Assembly: GCF_000332975.1 (NCBI RefSeq)
Contig: NZ_BANR01000006.1
Span: 179,521-243,520 of the forward strand
DNA length: 64,000 nucleotides
Direction: 5' to 3'
Source: Gordonia aichiensis NBRC 108223
Lineage (GTDB): Bacteria > Actinomycetota > Actinomycetes > Mycobacteriales > Mycobacteriaceae
The notes beneath the pieces are model-generated. The model was not told where the DNA came from, did no database searches, and worked only from the letters and a program-made list of their open reading frames with translations. The translations under genes and the position numbers were made by a program. Shown one piece after another: positions 26,965 through 37,479 of this stretch; position 1 is the first letter of the stretch; each line of letters opens with the position of its first letter.

Positions 26965-27639
26965 GTGATCGAATTCCGCGACGTCTCACACTCTTTCGAC
27001 GGCCGTCGGGTGGTCAGTGATGTCTCCGTCGAACTCCCCGAACGCCGCATCGGCATCGTCGGAGCCAACGGCAGCGGCAAGTCGACGCTCGCCCGGATGA
27101 TCAACGCGCTCGTCGTTCCCGATACCGGAACCGTCGTCGTCGACGGGCTCGACGCCGCGAAGGACAAGCGTCGGGTTCGACGCCGCGTCGGGTTCATCTT
27201 CTCCGACCCCGACCGGCAGATCATCATGCCGACCGTGCGCGAGGACATCGAACTCTCGTTGACCAGGTCCGCGCTGTCCAGGTCGCAGCGACGAGACCGG
27301 GCGCTGACGGTGCTCGAGCGATTCGGCCTGGCCGATCATGCCGACCAACCGTCGAGCACGCTGTCGGGCGGCCAGAAGCAGTTGCTCGCACTTGCGGCCG
27401 TGTTCGTCACCGAGCCCGCGATCATCGTCGCCGATGAGCCGACGACGCTGCTCGACCTGCGCAACAGCCGCATGCTGCGACGGGTGTTCGCCGACCTCGA
27501 CGTCCAGCTCATCGTGGTCACCCACGACCTCGACCTCGTCTCCGATTTCGACCGGGTCCTGGTGATCGACAACGGCGCGATCACCGTCGACGACGTTCCC
27601 GACGTCGCACTGCCTGCGTACCGAGAGGCGATGGCGTGA
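26965..27639 (+). CDS. bioM: ECF transporter ATPase BioM
   Basis: 224 residues: Walker A GANGSGKSTLA, Q-loop region IFSDPDRQIIMPTV, signature LSGGQKQ, Walker B IIVADEPTT and H-loop VVTHDLDL. The FSDPDRQ segment is the ECF-type variant that contacts the T component. A single ATPase gene serves the bioYMN-type module here. It is 28 bp after bioY and overlaps bioN by 4 bp (GTGA). Confidence 0.9.
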   Translation: MIEFRDVSHSFDGRRVVSDVSVELPERRIGIVGANGSGKSTLARMINALVVPDTGTVVVDGLDAAKDKRRVRRRVGFIFSDPDRQIIMPTVREDIELSLTRSALSRSQRRDRALTVLERFGLADHADQPSSTLSGGQKQLLALAAVFVTEPAIIVADEPTTLLDLRNSRMLRRVFADLDVQLIVVTHDLDLVSDFDRVLVIDNGAITVDDVPDVALPAYREAMA

Positions 27640-28238
27640 ACCCGCTCGGCACGTTCCGACCGGGGAACTCCGTCGTACACAAGCTCTCCCCCGGGGTGAA
27701 GCTGGTCGGGCTGGCCGCCGGGATTCTCGCGATCACGCTGTGTGTGCGATCGGTTCCCGCGCTCGGGATCGCGGCGGCAGCGGTCGTCGCCGTCTACGGC
27801 CTGGCCGGCATCGGCCCCGCCACCGCATGGCGGCAGTTCCGTCCGACACTGTGGATTCTGGTGTTCGTCTTCGCCTTTCAACTGATCGTCACCGACTGGC
27901 GTCGCGCGACTGTGGTGACCGGGATTCTGGCGCTGTCGGTGCTGCTCGCTGCACTCGTCAGTCTGACCACGCGCACCACCGACATGCTCGATTCGTTGAC
28001 CCGCGCCATGACCCCGCTGCAGAGAATCGGTGTACGCACCGACCTCATCGCCATCGCACTGGCACTGACTATCCGATCCATCCCGCTGATCGTCGAGATC
28101 GCCGGCCGGGTCGACGAGGCGCGTCGTGCCCGCGGGCTCCGACCGGGCGCGCGAATCCTCTTCGCGCCCATCGTCATCGGAGCGTTGCGGACCGCCGACG
28201 GGTTCGCCGAGAGCCTCAGCGCACGAGGATTGGACTGA
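27636..28238 (+). CDS. bioN: ECF transporter transmembrane component BioN
   Basis: 200 residues, with about five TM helices and the cytosolic coupling helix holding the EARRARGLR motif (VDEARRARGLRPG, near residue 165) that T components use to grip the ATPase. The GTG start overlaps the bioM stop. Together with BioY and BioM it imports biotin with high affinity. The gene converges with leuA after 30 bp, with no evident terminator. Confidence 0.88.
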   Translation: MNPLGTFRPGNSVVHKLSPGVKLVGLAAGILAITLCVRSVPALGIAAAAVVAVYGLAGIGPATAWRQFRPTLWILVFVFAFQLIVTDWRRATVVTGILALSVLLAALVSLTTRTTDMLDSLTRAMTPLQRIGVRTDLIAIALALTIRSIPLIVEIAGRVDEARRARGLRPGARILFAPIVIGALRTADGFAESLSARGLD

Positions 28239-28268
28239 CCGCCACGCCCCGTGCGCCAGACCCCAGTG

Positions 28269-29743
28269 TCAACCCGCCCGGGTCGCGTGCTCGGCACCGC
28301 TGCACGCGCCGAACACCGCATCGTAAATCGCCTTGACCTGGGCGGCCGTCACCACGACGCCGACATCGTCACTGAATCGCTGCACGTGCGCCGCCAACTC
28401 GATCTGCTGCTCACGCGTCAGCGCGATGCCGTACTCGGTCTCGAGTACGTGGGCTATCCCGCCCTTACCCGACTGTGAGTTCACCTGGATCACCGCATCG
28501 TAGGTGCGTCCGAGATCTGCCGGATCAACCGGCAGGTACGGCACGTGCCAGGGCAGTTCGTTCTCCGGGACCTGCTCGCGCACCGACCGCGCGCGGTGCT
28601 CGGCGAGTCCTTTGCGGATCGCGTCCTGGTGTGTGCCGCTGAACGCGGTGTGCACCAGGTCGCCGACGTAGGGGTGACGCGGATGGATGTCGATGCGGGT
28701 GGCGTACTCGACGACCCGCCTGACCTCGTCGATATCGGAGAAATCGATCATCGGATCGATCCCCTGTGCATGCAGATTCAATGCGAGAGTGGCGATATCG
28801 ACGTTGCCGGTCCGTTCACCGTTGCCGAAGATGCATCCTTCGACACGTTGGGCGCCCGCCAGCATCGCCAGCTCCGCGCAGGCGATTCCGGTGCCCCTGT
28901 CGTTGTGCGGGTGAACCGAGAGGATCACCGCGTCGCGGCGTGCCAGGTGACGGTGCATGTACTCGATCTGATCGGCGTACACGTTGGGGGTTGCCACCTC
29001 GACTGTCGCGGGCAGGTTGACGATCACCGGCCGGTCGACGGTCGCATCCCACAGCGTCGTCATCGCGTCACACACGTCGAGGACGTAGTCCGGTTCGGTG
29101 AGGTTGAAGACCTCCGGCGAGAACTCGAAGCGCACGTTGTCCCGGTCACCCGCCAGGCCGAGGACATCACGCCCGCCCGACATGATCACGTCGAGCAGTT
29201 CGCGTCGATCCCTGCCGAGCCGAGTACGACGTCCCGCCATACAGGCGCCGTCGCGGTGTACATGTGTATGACGACGTTGTTGCGAATCCCGTTGATCGAC
29301 GCCACTGTTCGCTCGATCAGGTCCCGGCGGGCCGGCGTGAACACGACGATGGTGACGTCGTCGGGCGCCAACGAGTTCTCGGAGTCCCCGGAATCGGCGA
29401 GCAGACGCACGAAGTCGAAGTCGGTCTGCGACGCGGACGGATAACCGACCTCGATCTCCTTGTAGCCCATGGCGACCATTGCCTCGAAGAACCGTCTCTT
29501 GCGGTGAGGGTCCATCGGTTCGGCAAGGGCCTGATTCCCGTCCCGCAGGTCGACGGGTACCCACAGTGGCGCAGCGGTGATCCGGTTCGACGGCCAGTTC
29601 CGATCGGTCAGCGGGACGTCGACCTTCGTATAGACGTCGCGGTATCGGTGCGAGGGCATCGGCGAGGGCCGCTGACGGTTCCAGGAGGCACTGCTCTTTG
29701 AGGTGCTGGCCGACGTCGAGGTGGTGGATTGGGGGTTGTTCAT
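28269..29743 (-). pseudogene. leuA: 2-isopropylmalate synthase paralogue, frameshifted and without regulatory domain
   Basis: The N-terminal part (29743 to about 29225) reads in one frame: [48 protein letters not shown] and [16 protein letters not shown]. The rest continues in another frame from [18 protein letters not shown] to [19 protein letters not shown] and [14 protein letters not shown]. The frames meet at a tandem CCGAG duplication (29215-29224); removing one copy restores the expected [10 protein letters not shown]. Even joined, the protein would have about 490 residues and stop after the catalytic region, lacking the leucine-binding C-terminal domain of LeuA. The start has ACGGAG upstream. 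A full-length leuA would have to be elsewhere in the genome. The break may be real or an assembly error. Confidence 0.85.
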
Positions 29744-29862
29744 GGCGATCTCCGTGACCGGTCGAAGTGGTGACCGGCACGCCGAACTCCCACGGCGGGG
29801 AGCCGGTCGACTCAGACCCCGCCGTGGCAGCGAAGAAGACGTCCGCACGACAACATGGACTA

Positions 29863-29886
29863 GACTGTACAAGTCATCAGACAAGT
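29863..29886. promoter_or_regulatory. Candidate GntR operator
   Basis: GACTGTACAAGTC (29863-29875) has GACT/AGTC arms, and ACAAGT recurs at 29869 and 29881. The elements lie between the divergent leuA paralogue and the GntR gene, 43-66 bp before the GntR start. They are a plausible site for autoregulation and for control of leuA. Confidence 0.45.
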
Positions 29887-29928
29887 AGACAACTATCACG
29901 GGCACATTCGTCGAGTTCCGGAGGACAG

Positions 29929-30621
29929 ATGGCAGCTATCCGACGCACACGACTCGCCGATCAGGCAGCCGAGATCCTTTTGGAACGTATCCGCGCCGGC
30001 GAGTGGACCGTCGGTGCGAAACTTCCCGCGGAGAGTGCCCTCACCACAGAACTGGGAATCGGGCGGTCCTCGCTACGCGAAGCCATACGTCTGCTCGCCG
30101 CGCGTGGCGTGGTCGAATCCCGCCATGGCTCCGGGGTGTACCTGCTCGCAACCCGACCGATGGCAGCCCTCGACGATGTCGTGCGCACACGCGACATCAT
30201 CTCCGTGGTGGAGGCGCGACTGGCCATCGAGACCGAGGCCGCCCGACTTGCCGCGCGCAGGCGTACCCCCGCCGACGTGGAGGTGTTGCAAGACGCGCTC
30301 GCTCTCCGCACCGCAAGCTACCTCGACGGCCCCTCACTCGTCGACGCCGACATCGCCGTGCACCGCGGGATCGTCGCGGCGTCGCACAACGGTGCACTGC
30401 TCGACATCTTTGACGGCCTGACGCCGCGTGTGCGGGACACGATGGTCGATATGCTCACGCGCTCACCGGTCTCCGACGTCGAGGCAGACGTCGACGCGCA
30501 CCGACTCCTCGTCGAAGCCATCGTCTCGGGTGATGAGGAGGAGGCCTACCGACGTTCGCGAGCGCACCTCGACGACCTCATCCTGACGCTCACCGCGCCG
30601 TCGCCGACTCCACCGCAGTGA
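29929..30621 (+). CDS. GntR-family (FadR subfamily) transcriptional regulator
   Basis: 230 residues. The winged helix ([53 protein letters not shown]) is followed by the all-helical FCD effector domain with its Asp/His metal or ligand residues ([24 protein letters not shown]). GGAGGAC lies just before the ATG at 29929. FadR-type regulators respond to carboxylic acids. It is divergent from the leuA paralogue and 100 bp from an isochorismatase-like gene, either of which may be its target. Confidence 0.88.
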   Translation: MAAIRRTRLADQAAEILLERIRAGEWTVGAKLPAESALTTELGIGRSSLREAIRLLAARGVVESRHGSGVYLLATRPMAALDDVVRTRDIISVVEARLAIETEAARLAARRRTPADVEVLQDALALRTASYLDGPSLVDADIAVHRGIVAASHNGALLDIFDGLTPRVRDTMVDMLTRSPVSDVEADVDAHRLLVEAIVSGDEEEAYRRSRAHLDDLILTLTAPSPTPPQ

Positions 30622-30722
30622 GCGGCGGCGGCTGGACCGGGGCATGAACGATCGTCGCGTAGGCTCGGTGGCCGTCGTGCGGTTACCACCGCGATCGCGA
30701 TACAACGGAGGTCCGGCCAGAC

Positions 30723-31271
30723 ATGGATGTCACTGCCCTACTCGTGCTGGACTACCAGTACGGCACCGTCGATCAATTCGGAACCGAAGAAGCACTGCAT
30801 GCCGCCGTTGCCGCTGTCGATGCAGCGAGAGCGCACGGCATTCAGGTCTATTTCGTCCACACCGCATTTCGACCGGGGTTACCCGAGATCGGTACGGGCA
30901 ACAAGATATTCACCAAGCCGGGTGAGTTTCCGACGGCGTCGGATCACGCGGCGACCATTCACCGGGATTTTCATCGAAACGATTCCGACATCCTCGTCAC
31001 CAAACGCCGGGTCAGCGCCTTCTCCGGCTCCGATCTGAGCATGCTGCTGCGAGCGTCGAAGACAACTCGCCTGGTGCTGGCGGGCATCGCGACCAGCGGG
31101 GCAGTTCTCTCCACGCTACGAGAGGCGGCTGATCTCGATTTCGAGTTGACGGTCTTGGCTGACGCGTGTGTCGATTTCGACGACGCTGTCCACGACGTTC
31201 TCGTCGAGAAGGTGTTCCCGATGCAAGCCGACGTGATGACGTCGCAGCAATGGATCGACTCGCTGCGTTAG
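30723..31271 (+). CDS. Isochorismatase-like protein, second Cys-less copy
   Basis: 182 residues. Asp10 (LLVLDYQYG) and Lys94 (LVTKRRVSAF) of the family triad are present; the Cys position is Ala127 (GIATSGAVLSTLREA). The family includes amidases that require Cys, and isochorismatases that do not. GGAGGTCC precedes the ATG. The gene follows the GntR regulator and converges with choD after 7 bp. It is not closely similar to the other isochorismatase-like protein of the window (4003-4578). Substrate unknown. Confidence 0.8.
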   Translation: MDVTALLVLDYQYGTVDQFGTEEALHAAVAAVDAARAHGIQVYFVHTAFRPGLPEIGTGNKIFTKPGEFPTASDHAATIHRDFHRNDSDILVTKRRVSAFSGSDLSMLLRASKTTRLVLAGIATSGAVLSTLREAADLDFELTVLADACVDFDDAVHDVLVEKVFPMQADVMTSQQWIDSLR

Positions 31272-31278
31272 CGTTCAC

Positions 31279-33042
31279 TCACCGCGCTGCAGCATGCTCC
31301 ACCGGAGTGATCGGCAGGCGCAACGCGCCCGGTGCATCAGCGGGAACCACCGGATGCGCAGGCGCGATGGGCGCCAGACGTCGGTAGTCACCCCCCTGCT
31401 CCGGACGCTGATCGGCCTCACCCTTGTTGGGCCACAACGAAATCGCGCGCTCGGCCTGAGCCGAGATGGTCAGCGACGGATTGACACCGAGGTTTGCCGA
31501 GACCGCCGCGCCATCGGTGACGTGGAGCGTCGGATAGTTCCACACGCGGTGGTATGCGTCGATGACACCGGTGGCCGGATCGTCGGAGATCGCGCAGCCA
31601 CCGAGGTAGTGCGCGGTCAGCGGCATGTTCATCACGTCGCCCCAGGTCCCGCCTGCCAGGCCGCCGGGGAGGATGTCGGCGATACGACGGGTGGCCTCGT
31701 TGCCCTTGGGAATCCACGTCGGATTGGGCTCACCGTGGCCCTGCCTACTGGTGATGTAGCGGAACGGACCGCGCTTACGCACAAAGGTGGTCAGCGAGTT
31801 GTCGCTACTCTGCATCACCAGTGCGATCACGGTGCGCTGACTCCACTTGCGGACGAAGAGAAGTCGCAGAAGAACGAACGGATTGCGGGCGACCTGCTTC
31901 ACGAACTGTCCGAACCGGTTGGCTCGGGTCCCACCGTCGGTGAGTACGGTTTGCAGGTAAGCGATGGCATTGCTGCCCTTGCCGTAGCGGACCGGCTCGA
32001 TGTGGGTGTTCGGCTCGGGATGGAACGATGATGTGATCGCCACCCCGTGCGAATAGTCGTGCTGCGGATCGTATTTCGCCGCCATCGCACCGAGGATCGA
32101 TTCGGAGTTGGTGCGTGTGAGCCTTCCCATCGCGTTCGAGATCTTCGGCAACGTGGTGCCCTTGGCCCGGTGGAGCAGCTTCTGTGTGTTGAACGTTCCG
32201 GCAGCGACGATCACCTGGTCGGCGGTGAACGTGCGCCGTCGACGGCCCAGTGGCCCCCAGGCCGACGAGCCACTGGTGCTGACCTGCCACGTTCCGTCGG
32301 CGCGCTGAGTCAATCCGTCGACCGTGGTGCGGTCGATGATCGTCGCTCCGTTGCGTTCGGCGAGTCCGAGGTAGTTCTTCATCAGGGTGTTCTTGGCACC
32401 GACACGGCAGCCGGTCATGCATGCCCCGCATTCGGTACATGCGGTGCGCTCCGGCCCGGCTCCGCCGAAGTAGGGGTCGGGCACCGTCTCGCCGGGTACT
32501 CCCGCCAGACCGGTCTTCGCGCCGAAGAACACACCGACCGGCGTCGAGGTGAACGTGTCCGCGGCTCCCATCTGCTCCGCGACCTTCAGCATCACCCGGT
32601 CCGACTCGGTGACCGTCGGATTGGTGACGACACCCAACATCCGACGCGCCTGCTCGTAGTGCGGCGTGAGCTCGGCCTCCCAGTCGGTGATGTCGTTCCA
32701 CTGAGGGTCGGTGAAGAAGGGCGTCGGCGGCTTGTAGAGGGTGTTGGCATAGTTGAGCGATCCGCCCCCGACCCCTGCGCCAGCCAGGATCATCACATCC
32801 TTGAGCGCGTGGATGCGTTGGATGCCGTACAAGCCGAGCTTGGGCGCCCACAGCCATTTGTGCAGGCGCCAGCTCGTCTTGGCGAATTCGTGGTCTTCGA
32901 ATCGACGTCCGGCTTCGATCACTCCGACGCGGTACCCCTTTTCGACGAGGCGTAGCGCGCTGACGCTACCGCCGAATCCGGAGCCGACGATCAGTACGTC
33001 GAAATGTCGGTCGGTCGAATCGAAACCATGGTGGGCTGCCAT
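31279..33042 (-). CDS. choD: GMC oxidoreductase, cholesterol oxidase ChoD homologue
   Basis: 587 residues. The N-terminal FAD-binding motif is GSGFGGSVSALRLVEKGYRVGVIEAG; the GMC signature region GAGVGGGSLNYAN follows near residue 90. A CTECGACMTGCRVGAKN stretch near residue 205 has a ferredoxin-like Cys pattern that is common in this subgroup. The end (HYLGGCAISDDP, NLGVNPSLTISAQAER) matches the substrate and FAD region of the family. Position next to guaB3-guaB2 matches M. tuberculosis Rv3409c. The ChoD name follows that orthologue; direct cholesterol oxidation by this subgroup is doubtful. Cytosolic, no signal peptide seen. Confidence 0.88.
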   Translation of the reverse strand: MAAHHGFDSTDRHFDVLIVGSGFGGSVSALRLVEKGYRVGVIEAGRRFEDHEFAKTSWRLHKWLWAPKLGLYGIQRIHALKDVMILAGAGVGGGSLNYANTLYKPPTPFFTDPQWNDITDWEAELTPHYEQARRMLGVVTNPTVTESDRVMLKVAEQMGAADTFTSTPVGVFFGAKTGLAGVPGETVPDPYFGGAGPERTACTECGACMTGCRVGAKNTLMKNYLGLAERNGATIIDRTTVDGLTQRADGTWQVSTSGSSAWGPLGRRRRTFTADQVIVAAGTFNTQKLLHRAKGTTLPKISNAMGRLTRTNSESILGAMAAKYDPQHDYSHGVAITSSFHPEPNTHIEPVRYGKGSNAIAYLQTVLTDGGTRANRFGQFVKQVARNPFVLLRLLFVRKWSQRTVIALVMQSSDNSLTTFVRKRGPFRYITSRQGHGEPNPTWIPKGNEATRRIADILPGGLAGGTWGDVMNMPLTAHYLGGCAISDDPATGVIDAYHRVWNYPTLHVTDGAAVSANLGVNPSLTISAQAERAISLWPNKGEADQRPEQGGDYRRLAPIAPAHPVVPADAPGALRLPITPVEHAAAR

Positions 33043-33110
33043 GAAAAACCATTCTAATGCCCATTGTCGGATGGCGTGACGGCGGTCTCACCCTGTAGCG
33101 CGGTGCGCGG

Positions 33111-34253
33111 TCACGCCCGAACCGACAAACCGACCTTCTGGAACTCCTTGAGATCGGAGTAGCCGGCTTTTGCCATCGAACGACGCAGCGCCCCAACAAG
33201 ATTCAGCTCGCCGAACGGGTCGTCGGACGGACCGTTGAGCACCGTGTCGATACTCGGGCGTCCCTCGTCGGTCGAGACGCGAAGGAGGGCGCCCCGCGGG
33301 GTGTCGGGGTGCGCCGCCGCCGATGGCCAGAACCACCCGCGACCGGGAGCCTCGGCCGCGGCGGCGAGCGGAGTGCCCAGCACCGCTGCGTCGGCACCGC
33401 AGGCGATCGCTTTGGCCAGGTCGCCCGACGTGTGGATATCGCCATCGGCGATCACGTGGACGTAGCGTCCCCCGGTTTCGTCGAGGTACTCACGCCGGGC
33501 CGCCGCGGCGTCGGCGATGGCGGTGGCCATCGGAACACCGATTCCGAGAACCTCTGAGGTGGTCGTCGCGCCCTCGGCCGACCCGTAGCCGACGATCACG
33601 CCCGCCGCTCCGGTACGCATGAGATGCAGGGCGGTGCGGTGGTCGTGCACGCCACCGGCGATCACCGGGATGTCGAGTTCGGCGATGAAGGTCTTGAGGT
33701 TGAGCGGCTCCTCTTCGCCACGGACGACATGCTCGGCGGAAATGATCGTGCCGTGTACGACGAGGATCTCCACTCCGGCGGCGAGAAGGGTGGGTGTCAG
33801 CTCCGGTGCATGCTGGGGACTCACGCGCACTGCGGTCGTGACACCGGCGTCGCGCACGAAGCTGACGGCCTCACCGAGCAGATCGGTGTCGATCGGGGCG
33901 CGATGGAGCTCCTGCAGGAACCTCACGGGAGCTTGTGGATCCGGATCGTTGAGAGCGATGTCGACGAGTTGCGCGATCTTGTCCTCGACGTCGCGATGCC
34001 GGGCCCACAGGCCCTCACCGTTGATCGCGCCGAGTGCACCGAGCTTGCCCAACTTGACGGCCATCTGCGGCGAGACCAGCGCGTCGGTGGGATGGCTGAG
34101 GATCGGCGAGTCGAACCGATAGGCGTCGATCTGCCAGGCCGTCGACACCTCCTTCGACGACCTCGTCCGTCGCGACGGAACGATGGTGATGTCGTCGAGT
34201 TCGTATGTTCGACGGGCGGTTCTGCCCATGCCGATGTCGGTCAGGTCACGCAC
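33111..34253 (-). CDS. guaB3: GuaB3, IMP dehydrogenase-related protein
   Basis: 380 residues of the IMPDH/GMP-reductase barrel without CBS domains. The loop that holds the catalytic Cys in IMPDH (GSICTT) reads VVHGTIISAEH here, so there is no thiol at that place. Glycine-rich phosphate-binding parts are kept (VIAGGVHDHRTALHLMRTGAAGVIVGYG). The gene follows guaB2 on the same strand by 77 bp, as in mycobacteria (Rv3410c). Recent work, as I recall, gives cyanobacterial GuaB3 a GMP reductase activity; without the Cys the actinobacterial protein should differ. Biochemical role open. Confidence 0.9.
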   Translation of the reverse strand: MRDLTDIGMGRTARRTYELDDITIVPSRRTRSSKEVSTAWQIDAYRFDSPILSHPTDALVSPQMAVKLGKLGALGAINGEGLWARHRDVEDKIAQLVDIALNDPDPQAPVRFLQELHRAPIDTDLLGEAVSFVRDAGVTTAVRVSPQHAPELTPTLLAAGVEILVVHGTIISAEHVVRGEEEPLNLKTFIAELDIPVIAGGVHDHRTALHLMRTGAAGVIVGYGSAEGATTTSEVLGIGVPMATAIADAAAARREYLDETGGRYVHVIADGDIHTSGDLAKAIACGADAAVLGTPLAAAAEAPGRGWFWPSAAAHPDTPRGALLRVSTDEGRPSIDTVLNGPSDDPFGELNLVGALRRSMAKAGYSDLKEFQKVGLSVRA

Positions 34254-34330
34254 CGTTGCGCCTCTCTGGGGGTTGTTGGACTGCCATTCGACTGCTCGGG
34301 GCAGCGATCAGTTCGATCACTGCGATGACG

Positions 34331-35851
<1,521 letters not shown>

Positions 35852-35973
35852 CTATCTGGTAATGGAGTGCTGCTGATTTCGCCCGCAGCGAAGGCGAGAC
35901 CGTCGGGCGTGCGGTCTGTGCACACAACGCAACCGCACGACATCATGGCCGCGGAATCGGTTACGGTGGATAT

Positions 35974-36363
35974 GTGCGTGATCATCTCCCACCGGGCCTT
36001 CCACCAGACCCGTTCGCCGACGACCCCAGTGATCCGGCCTCGATGCTGGATTCGATGGAGCCCGGGATCCCCTTGGACGAGAGTGAGCGGCTCGCGGTCG
36101 AAGAGGACCTGGCCGATCTCGCAGTCTACGAGGCACTGTTGGCACACCGCGGGGTCCGTGGTCTCGTCGTGGTCTGCGACGACTGCCAGGAAGACCACTA
36201 CCACGACTGGGACATGCTGCGGGCCAACCTGCTTCAGCTATTGATCGATGGGACCGTGCGTCCCCACGAGCCTGCCGTCGATCCGCGCCCCGACGCCTAC
36301 GTCACCTGGGACTACTGCCGCGGTTATGCCGACGCGCACCACCATCTCGACAACGAGCGCTGA
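35974..36363 (+). CDS. DUF5319-type conserved protein (Rv3412-like)
   Basis: 129 residues, acidic, starting with GTG at 35974. It has a CDDC pair (VVCDDCQEDHYHDWDMLRANLLQLL) and a C-terminal DYCRGYADAHHHLD, a Cys/His set suitable for metal binding. It corresponds to Rv3412, conserved between guaB2 and the sigD locus in Mycobacteriales. The function is unknown. A long bidirectional terminator follows at 36437. Confidence 0.85.
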   Translation: MRDHLPPGLPPDPFADDPSDPASMLDSMEPGIPLDESERLAVEEDLADLAVYEALLAHRGVRGLVVVCDDCQEDHYHDWDMLRANLLQLLIDGTVRPHEPAVDPRPDAYVTWDYCRGYADAHHHLDNER

Positions 36364-36436
36364 CTGAGGCGACGGCTCCGGCGGCGTCGCCGCCGAGCCA
36401 CCGTCCCTCACCACATCATCTCTTACCACGGCATAC

Positions 36437-36480
36437 GAATACACCACGAGCCCCGTTTCGGCGGGGCTCGTGGTGTATTC
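36437..36480. terminator. Bidirectional intrinsic terminator-like hairpin
   Basis: Two perfect 19-bp arms (36437-36455 and 36462-36480) enclose a 6-base loop. The arms start with GAATACACCACGAGCCCCG. It lies between the convergent Rv3412-like gene and rsdA. It lacks a long U tract, as is usual in high-G+C actinobacteria. Confidence 0.9.
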
Positions 36481-36534
36481 GGTGTCGAAAGGTGTTACTC
36501 CGTCTGACCGACAGTGCATCCAGCTCTGAGAAGG

Positions 36535-37479
36535 TCAGCTCGAGGGCGGCCAACTACTCGACGGACCGTCATTGGCCGCGGTCGTCGTGGTGGTCGCCGT
36601 CGTCGTCGGCGGTTTGGTGGTTGTCGGCGCTGGTGTCTCGCTTGTCGGCGACGGCGTCGTGTGTGGTGGCGTCGTGGCGGGATTCGTCTCGGTCATGAGC
36701 TGATTGGTCGGCCCTTGGGGCTCGGTCGATCGTGCCTGCGATGTATCGACGGTTCCACCGTTCGGCGCGGTCGCCGACGTACCGCTTCCCGGTGTGGTGC
36801 CGGTATCGGCGCGCAGGCGTCCGATCCACTCGTTCATATGTGAGCGGGTCGAGGAATCGCGCACCGGCCCCATCGAACTCTCCGCTCGGGAAATCAGCGA
36901 TTCCGCAGCGGGCGTGTTGCCGGCCGCGAGTTCGGCCTCGGCTTTCTCGAGGTTGGTCCGTACGTCGTAGGCGGCTTGCGTTTCCGACGCCGCCTCCGCG
37001 AACACCACCTTCTTGACGTTCCACAGCGGGTCGCCGGGTTCGGAGCCCTGAGACATCACTGTCAGCCCTGCGGCCGCGACGACAGCAACCGCTGCCGCAC
37101 CCGCAACGATGCGCAGCGTACGCACGACCGTCCGAGTCTTGGCCCGCGGGCGTTCCGCAGCGATCGCATTCTCGACGTCGGCCACACTCGGCCCGAGCGG
37201 CAACGGATCGGCAAGCGACTCGTGGCGCCACGCCGAGAGCAGTCCCGCGAGTTCGTACTCGGCATCGTCGCGTGTCGGCGTGGGTACGTCGTGTGACAGC
37301 GCGTCGATGAACGCGTCGTCGAATTGCACCGCGGAGATGTCCACGGGCATCTCGTCCGGGGTGGCCCACTCCCCCGTGGGCTGGTTATACGCACCTGTTC
37401 CGGTGTCGTGCATGCCCCCCGACTGCCGCCGACCCGGCACGGAGCGACCACGATACGACTCATGCCCGTCGTTCATCAT
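36535..37479 (-). CDS. rsdA: Anti-sigma-D factor RsdA
   Basis: 314 residues. The cytosolic N-terminus (about 30-115) carries the SigD-binding part, including AVQFDDAFIDALSHDVPTP and ELAGLLSAWRHE. One TM helix follows near 120-140 (VRTLRIVAGAAAVAVVAAAGLTVM), then an extracytoplasmic helical segment and a long Thr/Pro-rich tail from about 225. It is the Rv3413c counterpart: RsdA holds SigD at the membrane until proteolysis frees it. The start overlaps the end of sigD by 20 bp, as expected for a sigma/anti-sigma pair. Confidence 0.88.
   Translation of the reverse strand: MMNDGHESYRGRSVPGRRQSGGMHDTGTGAYNQPTGEWATPDEMPVDISAVQFDDAFIDALSHDVPTPTRDDAEYELAGLLSAWRHESLADPLPLGPSVADVENAIAAERPRAKTRTVVRTLRIVAGAAAVAVVAAAGLTVMSQGSEPGDPLWNVKKVVFAEAASETQAAYDVRTNLEKAEAELAAGNTPAAESLISRAESSMGPVRDSSTRSHMNEWIGRLRADTGTTPGSGTSATAPNGGTVDTSQARSTEPQGPTNQLMTETNPATTPPHTTPSPTSETPAPTTTKPPTTTATTTTTAANDGPSSSWPPSS

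Noticed and set aside
28269..29780. A 503-residue open frame whose N-terminal 190 residues are Arg-rich
   Set aside because: Only the part after about 29215 is LeuA. The upstream part is an out-of-frame reading of the real LeuA N-terminus, which is in another frame.
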